A DNA stretch of 64,000 bases from J054 sp965223095 (GTDB lineage: Bacteria; Pseudomonadota; Gammaproteobacteria; Steroidobacterales; GCA-2729495). Shown here one piece after another: positions 44,262 to 52,859 of the stretch; position 1 is the stretch's first letter, and each line of letters starts with the position of its first letter. The stretch is from positions 2,852,001-2,916,000 of the forward strand of contig OZ244979.1 in assembly GCA_965223095.1 (NCBI GenBank), in the 5' to 3' direction. A program made the translations under genes and the position numbers. The notes under the pieces were generated by a model. That model made no database searches. It was given only the letters and a program-made list of their open reading frames with translations, and was not told the origin of the DNA.

Positions 44262-45494
44262 CTATGCCTCTTTACGCACCGCGAGCCGGCGCGCACGCCG
44301 ACGGTCGGCTCGAACCACACTGATTCGGTAGCCATTCCAGGAGATCTCGTCACCGGTCTTGGGTATCCGCTCAAGCATCTCGGTAACCAGCCCGCCTATG
44401 GTAGTCACGTCTGATTCGGGCTGCCATGGAATTCCGAGCCGTGAGCAAAGACGGCGTAGATCAACCTTTGCGCGCACGATCAAGGTTCCGTCGGAGCGCT
44501 CGAAGAAGTCTTCAACCGGCGTATCGCTCTCGTCCTGAATATCGCCAACGACCTCCTCGAGCACATCCTCTAGTGTCACGATGCCCTCCACGCTGCCGTA
44601 CTCATCAACGACAATGGCGAGGTGTCGATTGGCCTCTTGGAAAGTGCGTAAGAGCTGTGGCAACGGCGCGGTTTCCGGCACGATTAGCGCGTCGCGACGG
44701 ATCGCATCCCAGTCGATGCGTTCAGCTTCATGGGTTAATAACCAGTCGAGCAGTTCTTTCGCCAGCACCGTGCCGTTCAGGTCATTGAGGTCGCCGGTCG
44801 GCGTCAAGGGAAAGCGGCTATGACCTGTTTCGCGTACGAGATTCATTGCTTCGCGGCGGTTCATCGATGTCGCGAGATAACAGACCTCATCGCGCGGTAG
44901 CATGACATCGTGCGCCTGTAGATTACCAAGGTGGGTGGCGCCAATGATCATCCCAGCAGTGCGCGGTCCAACGACGCCTTCGGTCGATCCCAGCAGCGCA
45001 AGTAGTCGAATCTCTTCGATCGACGTCACTGGCATCATGGCATCGCCACGCAGCGATCTTGATACTTTTTCGCTCAGGATAACCAACGGTTGTAGCACTC
45101 GAGCGAGTATCGCAATCCCGTGCGCAACTGGGGATGCGAGCAGCGTCGCGTACGTCACGCCAAGCGTCTTTGGAATGATCTCCGTAAACAGCAATACCGC
45201 GAGTGTAAAGATCAAAGAAAACAGCCATAGCGTGCCGGCGTCGAACACGTTCGAATAGCTGGCGCCGGCGACCGCCGCGCCGATCGTATGAGCCGCGGTA
45301 TTCAGAATCAGGATCGCGGCGATCGGCGCGTCCATGTTGTCTTTGAAGCCCGCAAGCAACTGTCCCGCGCGCTGCTTGTCCCGGATCATGACCTCAATCT
45401 GGGGACGCGTCAGGGACAGCAACACAGACTCGAAGATCGAGCACATGAACGACACCACGAGCACGACCAGGACGGAGGTAATAAACAGAGCCAT
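44262..45494 (-). CDS. DUF21/CBS/CorC_HlyC membrane protein (CNNM/CorC type)
   Basis: A 410-residue protein. Four hydrophobic spans form a DUF21 transmembrane domain (1-140, FITSVLVVLVVSFMCSIFES, TLAVLLFTEIIPKTLGVTYA). A CBS pair follows (about 195-320, VMLPRDEVCYLATSMNRREA and HLAIVVDEYGSVEGIVTLED). The C-terminus is a CorC_HlyC domain (GTLIVRAKVDLRRLCSRLGI). Family members export magnesium or related cations. Placed directly before the Kef-type antiporter, it suggests a joint cation-homeostasis unit. Confidence 0.9.
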   Translation of the reverse strand: MALFITSVLVVLVVSFMCSIFESVLLSLTRPQIEVMIRDKQRAGQLLAGFKDNMDAPIAAILILNTAAHTIGAAVAGASYSNVFDAGTLWLFSLIFTLAVLLFTEIIPKTLGVTYATLLASPVAHGIAILARVLQPLVILSEKVSRSLRGDAMMPVTSIEEIRLLALLGSTEGVVGPRTAGMIIGATHLGNLQAHDVMLPRDEVCYLATSMNRREAMNLVRETGHSRFPLTPTGDLNDLNGTVLAKELLDWLLTHEAERIDWDAIRRDALIVPETAPLPQLLRTFQEANRHLAIVVDEYGSVEGIVTLEDVLEEVVGDIQDESDTPVEDFFERSDGTLIVRAKVDLRRLCSRLGIPWQPESDVTTIGGLVTEMLERIPKTGDEISWNGYRISVVRADRRRARRLAVRKEA

Positions 45495-45618
45495 GATGCC
45501 TCCTGAGGCGTCGGCGGGTCTTATATTGTTTCGCAGCGGCCCGCGGCATTCAAACGGACGGAGACTAAAGAATTAGAGGGGTCAGACCGATTTTCTCGAT
45601 TAGTTTCTCTGGCGCCTA

Positions 45619-45708
45619 ACGTAAATTAGTGTCCGTACTAAACCCTAGCGGGCGCAAAAACCCCTCTAAAACTCCAAAAAATGCATAAAGTGGTGTCCGG
45701 CACCAAAA
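45619..45708. repeat. Dispersed repeat, copy B1 (90 bases)
   Basis: Contains GTCCGTACTAAACCCTAGCG, then AAAATGCATAAAGTGGTGTC and CGGCACCAAAA. It is about 90% identical by eye to 50587-50676, and its last third matches 47708-47742. The core GGTGTCCGGCACC is a near-palindrome related to the GGTGCCCGGCACC of the 40-kb repeats. It ends 12 bases before the stop of the sulfotransferase gene. Just upstream, GGGGTCAGACC (45574-45590) is another REP-like palindrome. Confidence 0.8.
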
Positions 45709-45719
45709 CTTGCGGAGAA

Positions 45720-47063
45720 TCAGAGCGACGAGAAAAGTGGCTCTAAATGCTTCTCATAGTTCTTCCAGCGCCCCACGGAACTTTGATAAATCGGTTTGCG
45801 AACCTGAGCCCGGCTAGATGTGGTGACAACCCTCGCGGTCCTATGAAAATCAAGACATGCCGGGTCGAATTCCAGCTTGCAGTGTTGCAATAGCGAGCGA
45901 ATATGGGTTTCCGGATCTGCGATCATGTCTTCGTACTGAAAAACGTGTATCTGACCGGGGAAACATTTAAGCCAATGCCTAGTTAGGTCATCGACCGCTC
46001 GGTAGTATTGGCCAATCCATTCGAGCCTGTATGACCAAGCGTAACTCGGCCCAAGGTCCAACTGAAAGCTCGAAATTGCAATGTCCCTAGGGTCTCTGCG
46101 GCAAAGTATGATCTTGGCGTTGGGTAGAAATGCTCTGATCCACCCGATAAACACATAGCTTAAGAGATTCTTGTTGGTTGTATGTGCTTTACCCTGGTCT
46201 ATTGAGTCGATAAATTGTTGCGCAATCTTGCGGAATACTTGTGAATCGACCGTGTTGAATCCTTCCGGAAATACTAAGTCGAGCGAACGACTCACGCCCA
46301 TCAACATTCGTTTGAGTATCCCTTTCTCACCACCGCCGTGAACTTGCGGATGACTCGCAAGAATCTGCTCGGCGAGTGTGGTCCCTGAGCGCGGCATCCC
46401 CGTTACAAATATAGGCAGATTATCGGCGATGCCGCAGCCCTTGTATTGATCGACGAACGCGGGACCAAGCTCGTGCTTCGTCCGTTCAAATCGCGCCGCC
46501 AATGCCTCTAAACCCGGGTCCGGATAGCCAGCCGCTGCAATTTGGTTGCCTTCTAGAAAATAGCGAAAGGCCGTGTCATATTCTTCGAGGTCATCGAATG
46601 CTTTTCCGAGAGCGAAAGCCAAGTATCGACGAGCGGAAAGATCGTCCACAGCCAGCTCGTGCGCCGTTTCCATTAGGCGCACGTCTTCGTCATAGGCCGA
46701 AATTCTGCAGGTCGTTGCCAGCGCCATATGGAAACGTGCCGCCCGAGCTGGATCTAGCGCTATCGCGCGCCTGTAGCAGGCTTTCGCCCGATCAAAATGC
46801 CCCAAGTTTTTATAAATAGTCGCGAACCGGGCCAAGGTGTCTGAACTTTCGGGATTCTCGTCGCGCGCCCGATCAAGAATTTCAACAGCCGCGCCAAATT
46901 TTTCTTGACGAGTGTATAGCTCGGCCAATGCGCTCGCCGCGTCAAAATGGCTTGGGTCATGCGCGAGCACTTGCTGAATGAGCACTTCAGCCTGTTCTAG
47001 CTGCCCTGCATTAGTGCACTTATAAGCCATCTGTAGCTTCATGCGGAGTTGCGCCTGCGCCAT
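45720..47063 (-). CDS. TPR-repeat sulfotransferase family protein
   Basis: A 447-residue protein. The N-terminal third is TPR repeats (about 5-180, LEQAEVLIQQVLAHDPSHFD, RAKACYRRAIALDPARAARF). The rest is a PAPS-dependent sulfotransferase fold: 5'-phosphosulfate loop FVTGMPRSGTTLAEQIL (219-235), 3'-phosphate-binding CRRDPRDIAISSFQ, and a C-terminal SSVGRWKNYEKHLEPL typical of this group. Its acceptor is unknown; relatives modify proteins or surface glycans. No signal peptide. It lies in the accessory block with repeats on its 3' side and gene fragments on its 5' side. Confidence 0.85.
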   Translation of the reverse strand: MAQAQLRMKLQMAYKCTNAGQLEQAEVLIQQVLAHDPSHFDAASALAELYTRQEKFGAAVEILDRARDENPESSDTLARFATIYKNLGHFDRAKACYRRAIALDPARAARFHMALATTCRISAYDEDVRLMETAHELAVDDLSARRYLAFALGKAFDDLEEYDTAFRYFLEGNQIAAAGYPDPGLEALAARFERTKHELGPAFVDQYKGCGIADNLPIFVTGMPRSGTTLAEQILASHPQVHGGGEKGILKRMLMGVSRSLDLVFPEGFNTVDSQVFRKIAQQFIDSIDQGKAHTTNKNLLSYVFIGWIRAFLPNAKIILCRRDPRDIAISSFQLDLGPSYAWSYRLEWIGQYYRAVDDLTRHWLKCFPGQIHVFQYEDMIADPETHIRSLLQHCKLEFDPACLDFHRTARVVTTSSRAQVRKPIYQSSVGRWKNYEKHLEPLFSSL

Positions 47064-47133
47064 CTTTAAGCCCTACATCACAATCAAGCTATCAACCTCA
47101 GTTATACCATTTAGGTGATTGGTTAGAGGTAGA

Positions 47134-47310
47134 TCATTTTAGCGTCGACCGCTTGAAGAATTTTCGGTCTGCGATCTTTTTTATAAGCCTCTCGACGTCC
47201 CGACTCACGCGCTCTGGTGATTGTGTTGCGTGCGCCCGCCGCGCGTATATCGCCGGGATAAAGAACAAAGTGATTAAATTAGAAATCGTTACGCTGAAGA
47301 GCACCACCCG
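47134..47310 (-). pseudogene. Fragment resembling an RND efflux pump C-terminus
   Basis: Only the end of the gene is present. VLFSVTISNLITLFFIPAIY matches the last transmembrane helix of RND (AcrB-like) transporters, followed by a charged tail (ARRAHATQSPERVSRDVERL) and a stop. Upstream the frame loses homology at about 47310. Another frame there (47340-47402) reads WTVKNFNDSRSYVEVRPQRL, which looks like a piece of a different protein, so the site is a junction of fragments. Confidence 0.5.
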
Positions 47311-47442
47311 GTCGATCGATGGTGAAGATCGCTGCCAAGCGCTGCGGACGCACCTCAACGTAGCTGCGGCTGTCGTTGAAGTTCTTAACCGTCCATTTGT
47401 AAAACAGCGCCTGACCACAAATCGCAGGCTTGCCACAATTTT

Positions 47443-47674
47443 CTACTTATCACCCCGGTGGATTTTCGGGAGGATTACACCGGTGCCGCTGGTTTGGATG
47501 CCGCTGAGCTGCAGGCTGGCGGGGTGATAGTCGTATTCGGTGGTGTGGCTGCTGGCGCCAAACGCACCCCAGCCGATGTCAGTCGGGCGACCTAAGGGAT
47601 CGGCATCCGTACGGCTCGTCTAAGGCTTCGACGTAGCGATTGTTCAAGGCCCTTACGTCAAAGTATTCGCTCAT
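47443..47674 (-). pseudogene. YD-repeat (Rhs-type) gene fragment, frameshifted
   Basis: Two minus-strand frames join near 47610. The upstream one reads MSEYFDVRALNNRYVEALDE, the downstream one TDADPLGRPTDIGWGAFGAS, then EYDYHPASLQLSGIQTSGTG, and stops at 47443. LGRPT and the YDYHPASLQLSGI pattern are YD-repeat-like. No intact Rhs gene or toxin tip is nearby. Confidence 0.5.
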
Positions 47675-47707
47675 AACAATAAAGCGTCCCGGGCTTCGCT
47701 CGATGTT

Positions 47708-47742
47708 AAATGCGCATAAAGCGGTGTCCGGCACCAAAAATC
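47708..47742. repeat. Dispersed repeat, copy B2 (short)
   Basis: AAATGCGCATAAAGCGGTGT followed by CCGGCACCAAAAATC. It matches the right end of copies B1 and B3 only. It directly abuts the fragment at 47743, so repeat and truncation point coincide. Confidence 0.8.
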
Positions 47743-47975
47743 AAGCGGATCCCGAATTTGGGCAGATCATCAGTGCCGCGGTGCAGACCACGGCCGATCG
47801 ACCCGTTCGGCGCCAGGAACTAGACCAGTTCGTACAAAATCGTTTGTCGGCACACAAGATACCGGTGGTATGGTCAATCGGCACACAGTCCTTACGCCAT
47901 GCGGATGGTAAAGTGCGTTGGCAGCCCAACGGCAACGCAACAAACCGGGTATCAGCGCTGGCGGCAAGCGGATAA
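47743..47975 (+). pseudogene. Possible acyl-CoA synthetase C-terminal fragment
   Basis: Reads DPEFGQIISAAVQTTADRPV, then QELDQFVQNRLSAHKIPVVW and HADGKVRWQPNGN before the stop. The pattern (GQ-x-SAAV, ELDQFVQNRL-x-HKIP, GKV) is that of the small C-terminal domain of AMP-forming acyl-CoA ligases. No N-terminal part exists; the upstream sequence is repeat B2. The match is short and by eye. Confidence 0.4.
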
Positions 47976-48008
47976 CGTCAATGCCGACAACCCATAAGTG
48001 ACTACCGA

Positions 48009-49334
48009 TCAGCTTAAACCACCATACTGTTCATATAGTTCGGCGATCTCGTAAGCGGCTCTGGCCCCGCCGAAACTGTTTGACAGGACAATGATGTACG
48101 TATCGTGGTTAAGAAAGCGAACAGAACCAGCATACATACCGCCGAAGCCACCCGGAATACATACATTCTCGTGGCCATTGATCGGTACACCCATGGTCGT
48201 ACCGTAGCCCCAGTTCGCAAGATTCGTGCCCTTGGTGAGATAGTAGTTAGGATGATTGGGATTGTTGCTGTAAGGACCACCAATATAATTGTCGCCCATC
48301 GGATCCGGCAGCGGATAATTTTGATTTCGGTGCAACGGATGAATCCATTCGTTACCCGGATTGTCCGCCTTTCCGGTCTGTGCCTGGTTCATCTCCGCGA
48401 ACAGGCTGGCGTTAACAATCTGCAAACCGGTCAGGGCCTGATAGTACTTGTACATGTCATGGGTCGTGGAATAGATACCGCCGATACACCAGCCCCAGTC
48501 CGGATGTACAAAAGCGCCTTTAACGTAACTGTTTCTGTTGCTATCCCAAGTATATGCGTCGGCAAGATTACCAACGACGCCCGGACCTAATGGAGCGTAC
48601 ACACTAGGTATGTAGGTATTCTGACCGAGCGTCGGATAGCTGTCGTCCATGCCGGCATTTGCAAAAATAGCCGCAACATAGTCGTACCATTCCTGACCGG
48701 TAAGGTCCGCAATTGCTGTCCCTATCAGCCAGGGCGTTTGATCGCCATAGCTGGCGATTGCGCCTGGGGTGCCGCAGTACGCATATTTGAAAAACATTTC
48801 ACAATGCGACTGGTTGTCCGGATGTGCTAATTTGGGCCGTTCCTCATGGCCCCAACCAAATGCAGCGCCTGACGTGTGGGACATAATCTGACCGATGGTT
48901 GTTGACGTATCAAACGTCGTATCCTGTTCGTTTGGCCAGGTTGTGTTGTGGTAGGCATTGTAAACGGTGGGGAAAAGATTCTGATTAACAATCGGCAGGT
49001 CATACATACTGGTAATGTTGAGCGCCTGCGTTTCCTGCCAGACATACCACCACTGCTCATTTAGCGCTTTCAGCATCGCCGCGGCGGTAATCTCCTTGCT
49101 CAGCGAACGGATACCGCTGACCGTGTTAGAGCCCCATTGACTTCCATGTTCAAGGTTCGCGTACCCTTGAGCAGATTCGTATTCGATCTGACCATTCCGG
49201 CCCACCAGTGCGGCATATCCGGTAGACGCACTAATGTTTGGGTCCGTAGGCAGGTCCATGGTTGGAAGCTCAGCGATACGGTCGTTAAAGTAGCTGTTGG
49301 CAGCTGAAGCGAATCCGCTATCATCAAAAGGCAT
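48009..49334 (-). CDS. Serine hydrolase of the class C beta-lactamase fold
   Basis: A 441-residue protein without a recognisable signal peptide. SLSK (Ser77, Lys80) in SGIRSLSKEITAAAMLKAL is the catalytic SxxK motif; MSHTSGAAFGWGHEE matches the HTSG segment of the family; the YxN motif appears as YGD (196-198). The C-terminal CIPGGFGGMYAGSVRFLNHD takes the place of the third motif. Relatives include esterases, D-amino peptidases and EstB-like enzymes, so the substrate is open. Asn/Tyr content is high and GC lower than in the core genes, which suggests transfer. Convergent and divergent neighbours are all accessory. Confidence 0.8.
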   Translation of the reverse strand: MPFDDSGFASAANSYFNDRIAELPTMDLPTDPNISASTGYAALVGRNGQIEYESAQGYANLEHGSQWGSNTVSGIRSLSKEITAAAMLKALNEQWWYVWQETQALNITSMYDLPIVNQNLFPTVYNAYHNTTWPNEQDTTFDTSTTIGQIMSHTSGAAFGWGHEERPKLAHPDNQSHCEMFFKYAYCGTPGAIASYGDQTPWLIGTAIADLTGQEWYDYVAAIFANAGMDDSYPTLGQNTYIPSVYAPLGPGVVGNLADAYTWDSNRNSYVKGAFVHPDWGWCIGGIYSTTHDMYKYYQALTGLQIVNASLFAEMNQAQTGKADNPGNEWIHPLHRNQNYPLPDPMGDNYIGGPYSNNPNHPNYYLTKGTNLANWGYGTTMGVPINGHENVCIPGGFGGMYAGSVRFLNHDTYIIVLSNSFGGARAAYEIAELYEQYGGLS

Positions 49335-49628
49335 GGCTAAATCCCCCTATAGACTCGAAAACTTTTAGTGCAAAATTTGCAGCGAGCGTAGCGCGAGCAT
49401 GCCGACACATGCTGAACTCGTTTCTTGTTACTCTGATTATCGACGCTATCAGCTATGTTGCAGGGAGTCAAACTTTATGGTAAACATCAATCATACCCTG
49501 TAGATCGCTCGCAAAGAGTGTTTGTATCCGTGCATTTTTCACTGTAGTTGGAGTTAGGGGAAATAAAATCCAGCGATAAAGAATTCAGTGACCAAAATGT
49601 GAATCAAAAATTTTAGGGGAGGCTCCAC

Positions 49629-50195
49629 ATGCTCGATAAGCATACTGTTAATCGCCGTTCCGTCCTTCAGGCGCTAAGTTCCGCACCGTTGCTTGCGGCG
49701 CTTTCGATTCCCGCCAAAGCCTTTGAGAGCAGTAAAATTTTCGTTGTTTTCGGCTCTGATCCCGTCATGCTGAACACCGCGTTGCACTTGGAAGCCGCGG
49801 GCAAAACCGTTCATATTGTCGACACGCATCAAATTCTTGGTGGCGCTGAATTGTCCAGCCATGTGTCTCTTGCTGACGCTGAAAAGGTCGCTGCTGCACG
49901 TGCAAATGTTCGTGCGAAAACGGCTCAGGCTGCAAGATCGATGGGCGTTGAACTGGTCGAGCAGAAACAAAGTGCGCCATGGTTCCTTGATAGCTCTGTG
50001 GAACTGACTGAAGATTTCATCAAGACCAACGGTGGTCGTCAAAAGCTGTCAGCTAAATTAGCTAAACATTTGAAGGCTGATATTCATCTGGGTGTAAATC
50101 CGGTGAAATTGCAACCTAGACTGACAAGCACCCATATTGAACTGTCTAATGGTGTATCAATAGATGCTGACCACCTGATTGCTTCAGTTGTTTAA
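49629..50195 (+). CDS. Short FAD/NAD-binding-like exported protein, possibly truncated
   Basis: A 188-residue protein in a low-GC patch. The N-terminus NRRSVLQALSSAPLLAALSI is twin-arginine-like, cleaved near IPAKA-FE. Next comes a Rossmann-like stretch KIFVVFGSDPVMLNTALHLE, then AAGKTVHIVDTHQILGGAEL, which resembles the start of flavin oxidoreductases, except that the GxGxxG loop is replaced by FGSDPV. The last residues (HIELSNGVSIDADHLIASVV) look like the NGxxxxADxVI segment of such enzymes. At 188 residues it lacks a catalytic domain, so it is either a truncated gene or a small derived protein. AGGGGAGG precedes the start by 6 bases. Confidence 0.55.
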   Translation: MLDKHTVNRRSVLQALSSAPLLAALSIPAKAFESSKIFVVFGSDPVMLNTALHLEAAGKTVHIVDTHQILGGAELSSHVSLADAEKVAAARANVRAKTAQAARSMGVELVEQKQSAPWFLDSSVELTEDFIKTNGGRQKLSAKLAKHLKADIHLGVNPVKLQPRLTSTHIELSNGVSIDADHLIASVV

Positions 50196-50586
50196 GTGCA
50201 GTCAGCTGGTTTAAAGAACATCTGTTAAGCAGCTTGACTTTTGCGAGTATCACCGCCGGGGTAAGCTAGCGTCTTACGGGGGAGGTTCTACCATTGAACT
50301 GCATCTGCAAAATAGATGATTTCCGGCGATTCTGCAGCCTAAGGGCTTGACGAGTCGCTGTTAGGTAATAGACGAACTATGCTGCTTTGTTTCGAGCTCG
50401 CCGGCATCTCGTCCAAAGATGCTGATAGGTTATATCAACTAGGGCCGGATGCTTTTCTGCAGTTCCTTTAACCGAAGAATCGACGCCGCGACAATACAAT
50501 ACGCCAGCCTTCACGCTCGAGAAATTGCCGGTCTCGATCCTGGCCAACGCAGTTACGATCTTGGCGGCAGCTTGGGCGAAGTGTAG
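50196..50586. other. Gene-free stretch left of repeat B3
   Basis: About 390 bases of low-GC sequence with no open frame longer than noise and no hairpin terminator that I can define. Confidence 0.45.
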
Positions 50587-50676
50587 ACGAAATTCTTGTC
50601 CGTGCTAAACCCTAGCGGGCACAAAAACTTACTCTAAACTCAAAAAAATGCATAAAGCGGTGTCCGGCACCAAAAA
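50587..50676. repeat. Dispersed repeat, copy B3 (90 bases)
   Basis: Near-identical to 45619-45708, including CTAAACCCTAGCGGGC and the end ATGCATAAAGCGGTGTCCGG. It lies 8 bases from the stop of the cytochrome gene, the same placement relative to a minus-strand gene as copy B1. Confidence 0.8.
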
Positions 50677-50683
50677 TCTAAAT

Positions 50684-51016
50684 CTAGTCCGATTCCAGAA
50701 ACTCATTCAGATCGGCCAGCTCGTGCGCCGGTAACCGCTGCGGTATTTGGCCGGATATCGGGTGATTGATAATCTTGCCGCGCAATTCGGTGGCAGACAG
50801 CGACTTAATCTCCGTTAACTTCGGGCCGCGACCTTCAGCGCCATGACAGAAGCCGCAGTTATAGTTGAAAACTTGCTCGCCACGTTTGGCCGCCTGCGGC
50901 CCGCTGGGCGGGCTATCGCTGTCTGGGGCGCATGCGGATGTTAAGGCCATCCCGCAACACAAGATCCCAAGGCTCGCGCAGTCAATCCATCGAGCAGTGC
51001 GAGTGATTTTACGCAT
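50684..51016 (-). CDS. Small exported c-type cytochrome
   Basis: A 110-residue protein with one heme-binding site, CGFCHGAEGRGP (CxxCH), about residue 54, and a likely axial methionine region further on that is not obvious (no Met after the heme site; NHPISGQIPQRLPAHE). The N-terminus has a basic start, a hydrophobic stretch (LGILCCGMALTSAC) and a Cys that could be lipidated, although the lipobox is imperfect. It would act in periplasmic electron transfer. No partner gene is adjacent. Confidence 0.8.
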   Translation of the reverse strand: MRKITRTARWIDCASLGILCCGMALTSACAPDSDSPPSGPQAAKRGEQVFNYNCGFCHGAEGRGPKLTEIKSLSATELRGKIINHPISGQIPQRLPAHELADLNEFLESD

Positions 51017-51157
51017 GTGCTGACCCTCCTACACGGCACAATTAGCATATTAGTTTGCTCGCCGCCATTGAGGATATAGGTAGATGTAGCGGATGAATTG
51101 GTCAATACCTAAACCGTAATGTAAGCACCTTATTGGGGTTGGAAACGGATTGACCTT

Positions 51158-51198
51158 AACTTTAGACGCAAGCGTGCGGGTCGCGCTGCGTTAAAGTT
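51158..51198. terminator. Imperfect hairpin downstream of rluB
   Basis: AACTTTAGACGCAAGCG (51158-51174) faces CGCGCTGCGTTAAAGTT (51182-51198), a 17-base stem with one bulge and mismatches around a 7-base loop. Possible rluB terminator, though no T-run follows. Confidence 0.35.
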
Positions 51199-51226
51199 AC
51201 CGTCTGCGTTAGTCAAGGCAGCTTGT

Positions 51227-51961
51227 TTAGCCCGCCACCGCGCCATACAAATTGCGCAATTCATCCGCATCCAAATCACGCATCCGGCCCCGTGGCAAAT
51301 CCCGCGGTAATTGCAGCGGCCCGATGCGCACACGAATCAAACGGCTGACCCTGCCGCCCACGGCTTCGAACAATCGCCGCACCACACGGTTGCGGCCTTC
51401 GGACACCACCACGCGGTACCAGCGATTCTGACCTTCGCCGCCGCCCTGTTCTAGATGATCGAAGCGTGCCTCGCCGTCGGGGAGTTGTATGCCGTGGCGT
51501 AGTTTTTTCAGCGCGTTTTCGTCTAATAAACCCTGCACGCGGGCGGCGTATTCGCGCTCTAAACCTGCGCTGGGATGCATCAGGCGATGCGACAACTCAC
51601 CGTCGGTGGTGAATAACAACAAACCCGAGGTTTGCACATCTAAACGGCCGACACTGATCCAGCGTTGCCCGCGCAGTTTCGGCAGATTTTCGAACACCGT
51701 GGGCCGGCCTTCGGGATCGCTGCGGGTACAAATCTCGCCGATGGGTTTGTGGTACATCAGTGTGCGGGGTGGTGCTGTGCGTTTGGACCCGGCCCCAACG
51801 CGCTGGCCATCCACCAAAATGACTTCTGCACCGGTGACCTTTCGGCCCAAGCTCGCCACTTCGCCATCCACGGTGACGCGGCCCGCTTTGATCCAAACTT
51901 CCAAGGCACGGCGCGAACCCAGGCCTTGGCCAGCCAGCCATTTTTGCAGCCGTTCAGGCAT
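51227..51961 (-). CDS. rluB: 23S rRNA pseudouridine synthase, RluB type
   Basis: Converts a uridine of 23S rRNA (2605 in E. coli) to pseudouridine. 244 residues. An S4-like RNA-binding domain opens the protein (ERLQKWLAGQGLGSRRALEV), then the catalytic Asp in VGRLDVQTSGLLLFTTDGEL and the RsuA-type motifs EYAARVQGLLDENALKKLRH and GRNRVVRRLFEAVGGRVSRL. It lacks the long C-terminal tail of E. coli RluB. It lies directly downstream of scpB, a common pairing. Confidence 0.93.
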   Translation of the reverse strand: MPERLQKWLAGQGLGSRRALEVWIKAGRVTVDGEVASLGRKVTGAEVILVDGQRVGAGSKRTAPPRTLMYHKPIGEICTRSDPEGRPTVFENLPKLRGQRWISVGRLDVQTSGLLLFTTDGELSHRLMHPSAGLEREYAARVQGLLDENALKKLRHGIQLPDGEARFDHLEQGGGEGQNRWYRVVVSEGRNRVVRRLFEAVGGRVSRLIRVRIGPLQLPRDLPRGRMRDLDADELRNLYGAVAG

Positions 51962-51979
51962 GGGGATGGCCGCTTGGGT

Positions 51980-52846
51980 CTATTGGCGGCTCTTCAGCGG
52001 TAGGATCTTGGCGCTGCGGGGTTCTGCATCCGCTACTTCGGCAAGCTCCGTCGCGCCTGGCGATGCACCGCCCTCTTGCCGCGCCTCGTCGATGGATGCC
52101 ACGGCGGCCAATTCCGGCTCCCCCCTAAAGGACTCATCTTCCAACGCGGCCAAACCGGCAACATCCGCCGCCGACTCTTCGGCCTTGCTGGCAGAATCTT
52201 GCACTGGGTTTTCCGCCGTCGCCGTTTCGCCGTCTTCGCTGGCCGCTGGGCTGCCTTCATCCGGCACCGAGCCTTCACCGACACCTTCGGGCAATTCCAG
52301 CTGCACGTTTAGCGCATCCAAATCTTTTAATTCTTCCAAGGGCGGTAAATTCTTCAAGCTCTTCAATCCAAAGTAGTCCAAAAACTCTTTGGTGGTGCCA
52401 AACATTTCGGGTTTGCCCGGCACATCGCGGTGCCCCACCACGCGCACCCAACCGCGTTCGAGCAAGGTACGAATGATGCCCGTGGACACGCCCACGCCCC
52501 GCACATCTTCCACATCGCCGCGTGTTACCGGTTGCCGGTAGGCGATGATGGCCAAGGTTTCCATCAAGGCGCGTGAATAGCGAGGCGGACGAATCTCCCA
52601 CAGTTTGGTTAACCAGGGCGACATACTCGGGCGCACTTGAATACGAAAACCACTGGCCACTTCCGCCAACTCGATACCCCGCTCCGCATAGTCCGCCTGC
52701 AAGGCCTTCACGGCTTCACGAATTTCCTGGCGCGGCGGTTCGTCTTTACCACTGGCCAGTAACTTGCGGAACTCGTCCACGCTGATGGGCCGGCCCGCCG
52801 CCAGCAGCGCGGCCTCGATGACGTGTTTCAGCTCAGCTATATCCAT
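51980..52846 (-). CDS. scpB: Segregation and condensation protein B
   Basis: Non-SMC subunit that, with ScpA, bridges SMC heads in chromosome condensation. The start at 52846 (MDIAELKHVIEAALLAAGRP) gives 288 residues. Two winged-helix domains cover about 1-165 (SPWLTKLWEIRPPRYSRALM, TLAIIAYRQPVTRGDVEDVR, GWVRVVGHRDVPGKPEMFGT, TKEFLDYFGLKSLKNLPPL). The last 110 residues are an acidic, Ala/Glu-rich low-complexity tail absent from short ScpBs. It follows scpA by 13 bases. smc itself is at the other end of the window (61.2 kb). Confidence 0.95.
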   Translation of the reverse strand: MDIAELKHVIEAALLAAGRPISVDEFRKLLASGKDEPPRQEIREAVKALQADYAERGIELAEVASGFRIQVRPSMSPWLTKLWEIRPPRYSRALMETLAIIAYRQPVTRGDVEDVRGVGVSTGIIRTLLERGWVRVVGHRDVPGKPEMFGTTKEFLDYFGLKSLKNLPPLEELKDLDALNVQLELPEGVGEGSVPDEGSPAASEDGETATAENPVQDSASKAEESAADVAGLAALEDESFRGEPELAAVASIDEARQEGGASPGATELAEVADAEPRSAKILPLKSRQ

Positions 52847-52859
52847 TTCTGATTTCCTA

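Noticed and set aside
47134..47436. Intact 100-residue membrane protein
   Set aside because: Only the C-terminal part looks like protein (RND last helix); the N-terminal part overlaps another, better-looking frame, so it is treated as a fragment.
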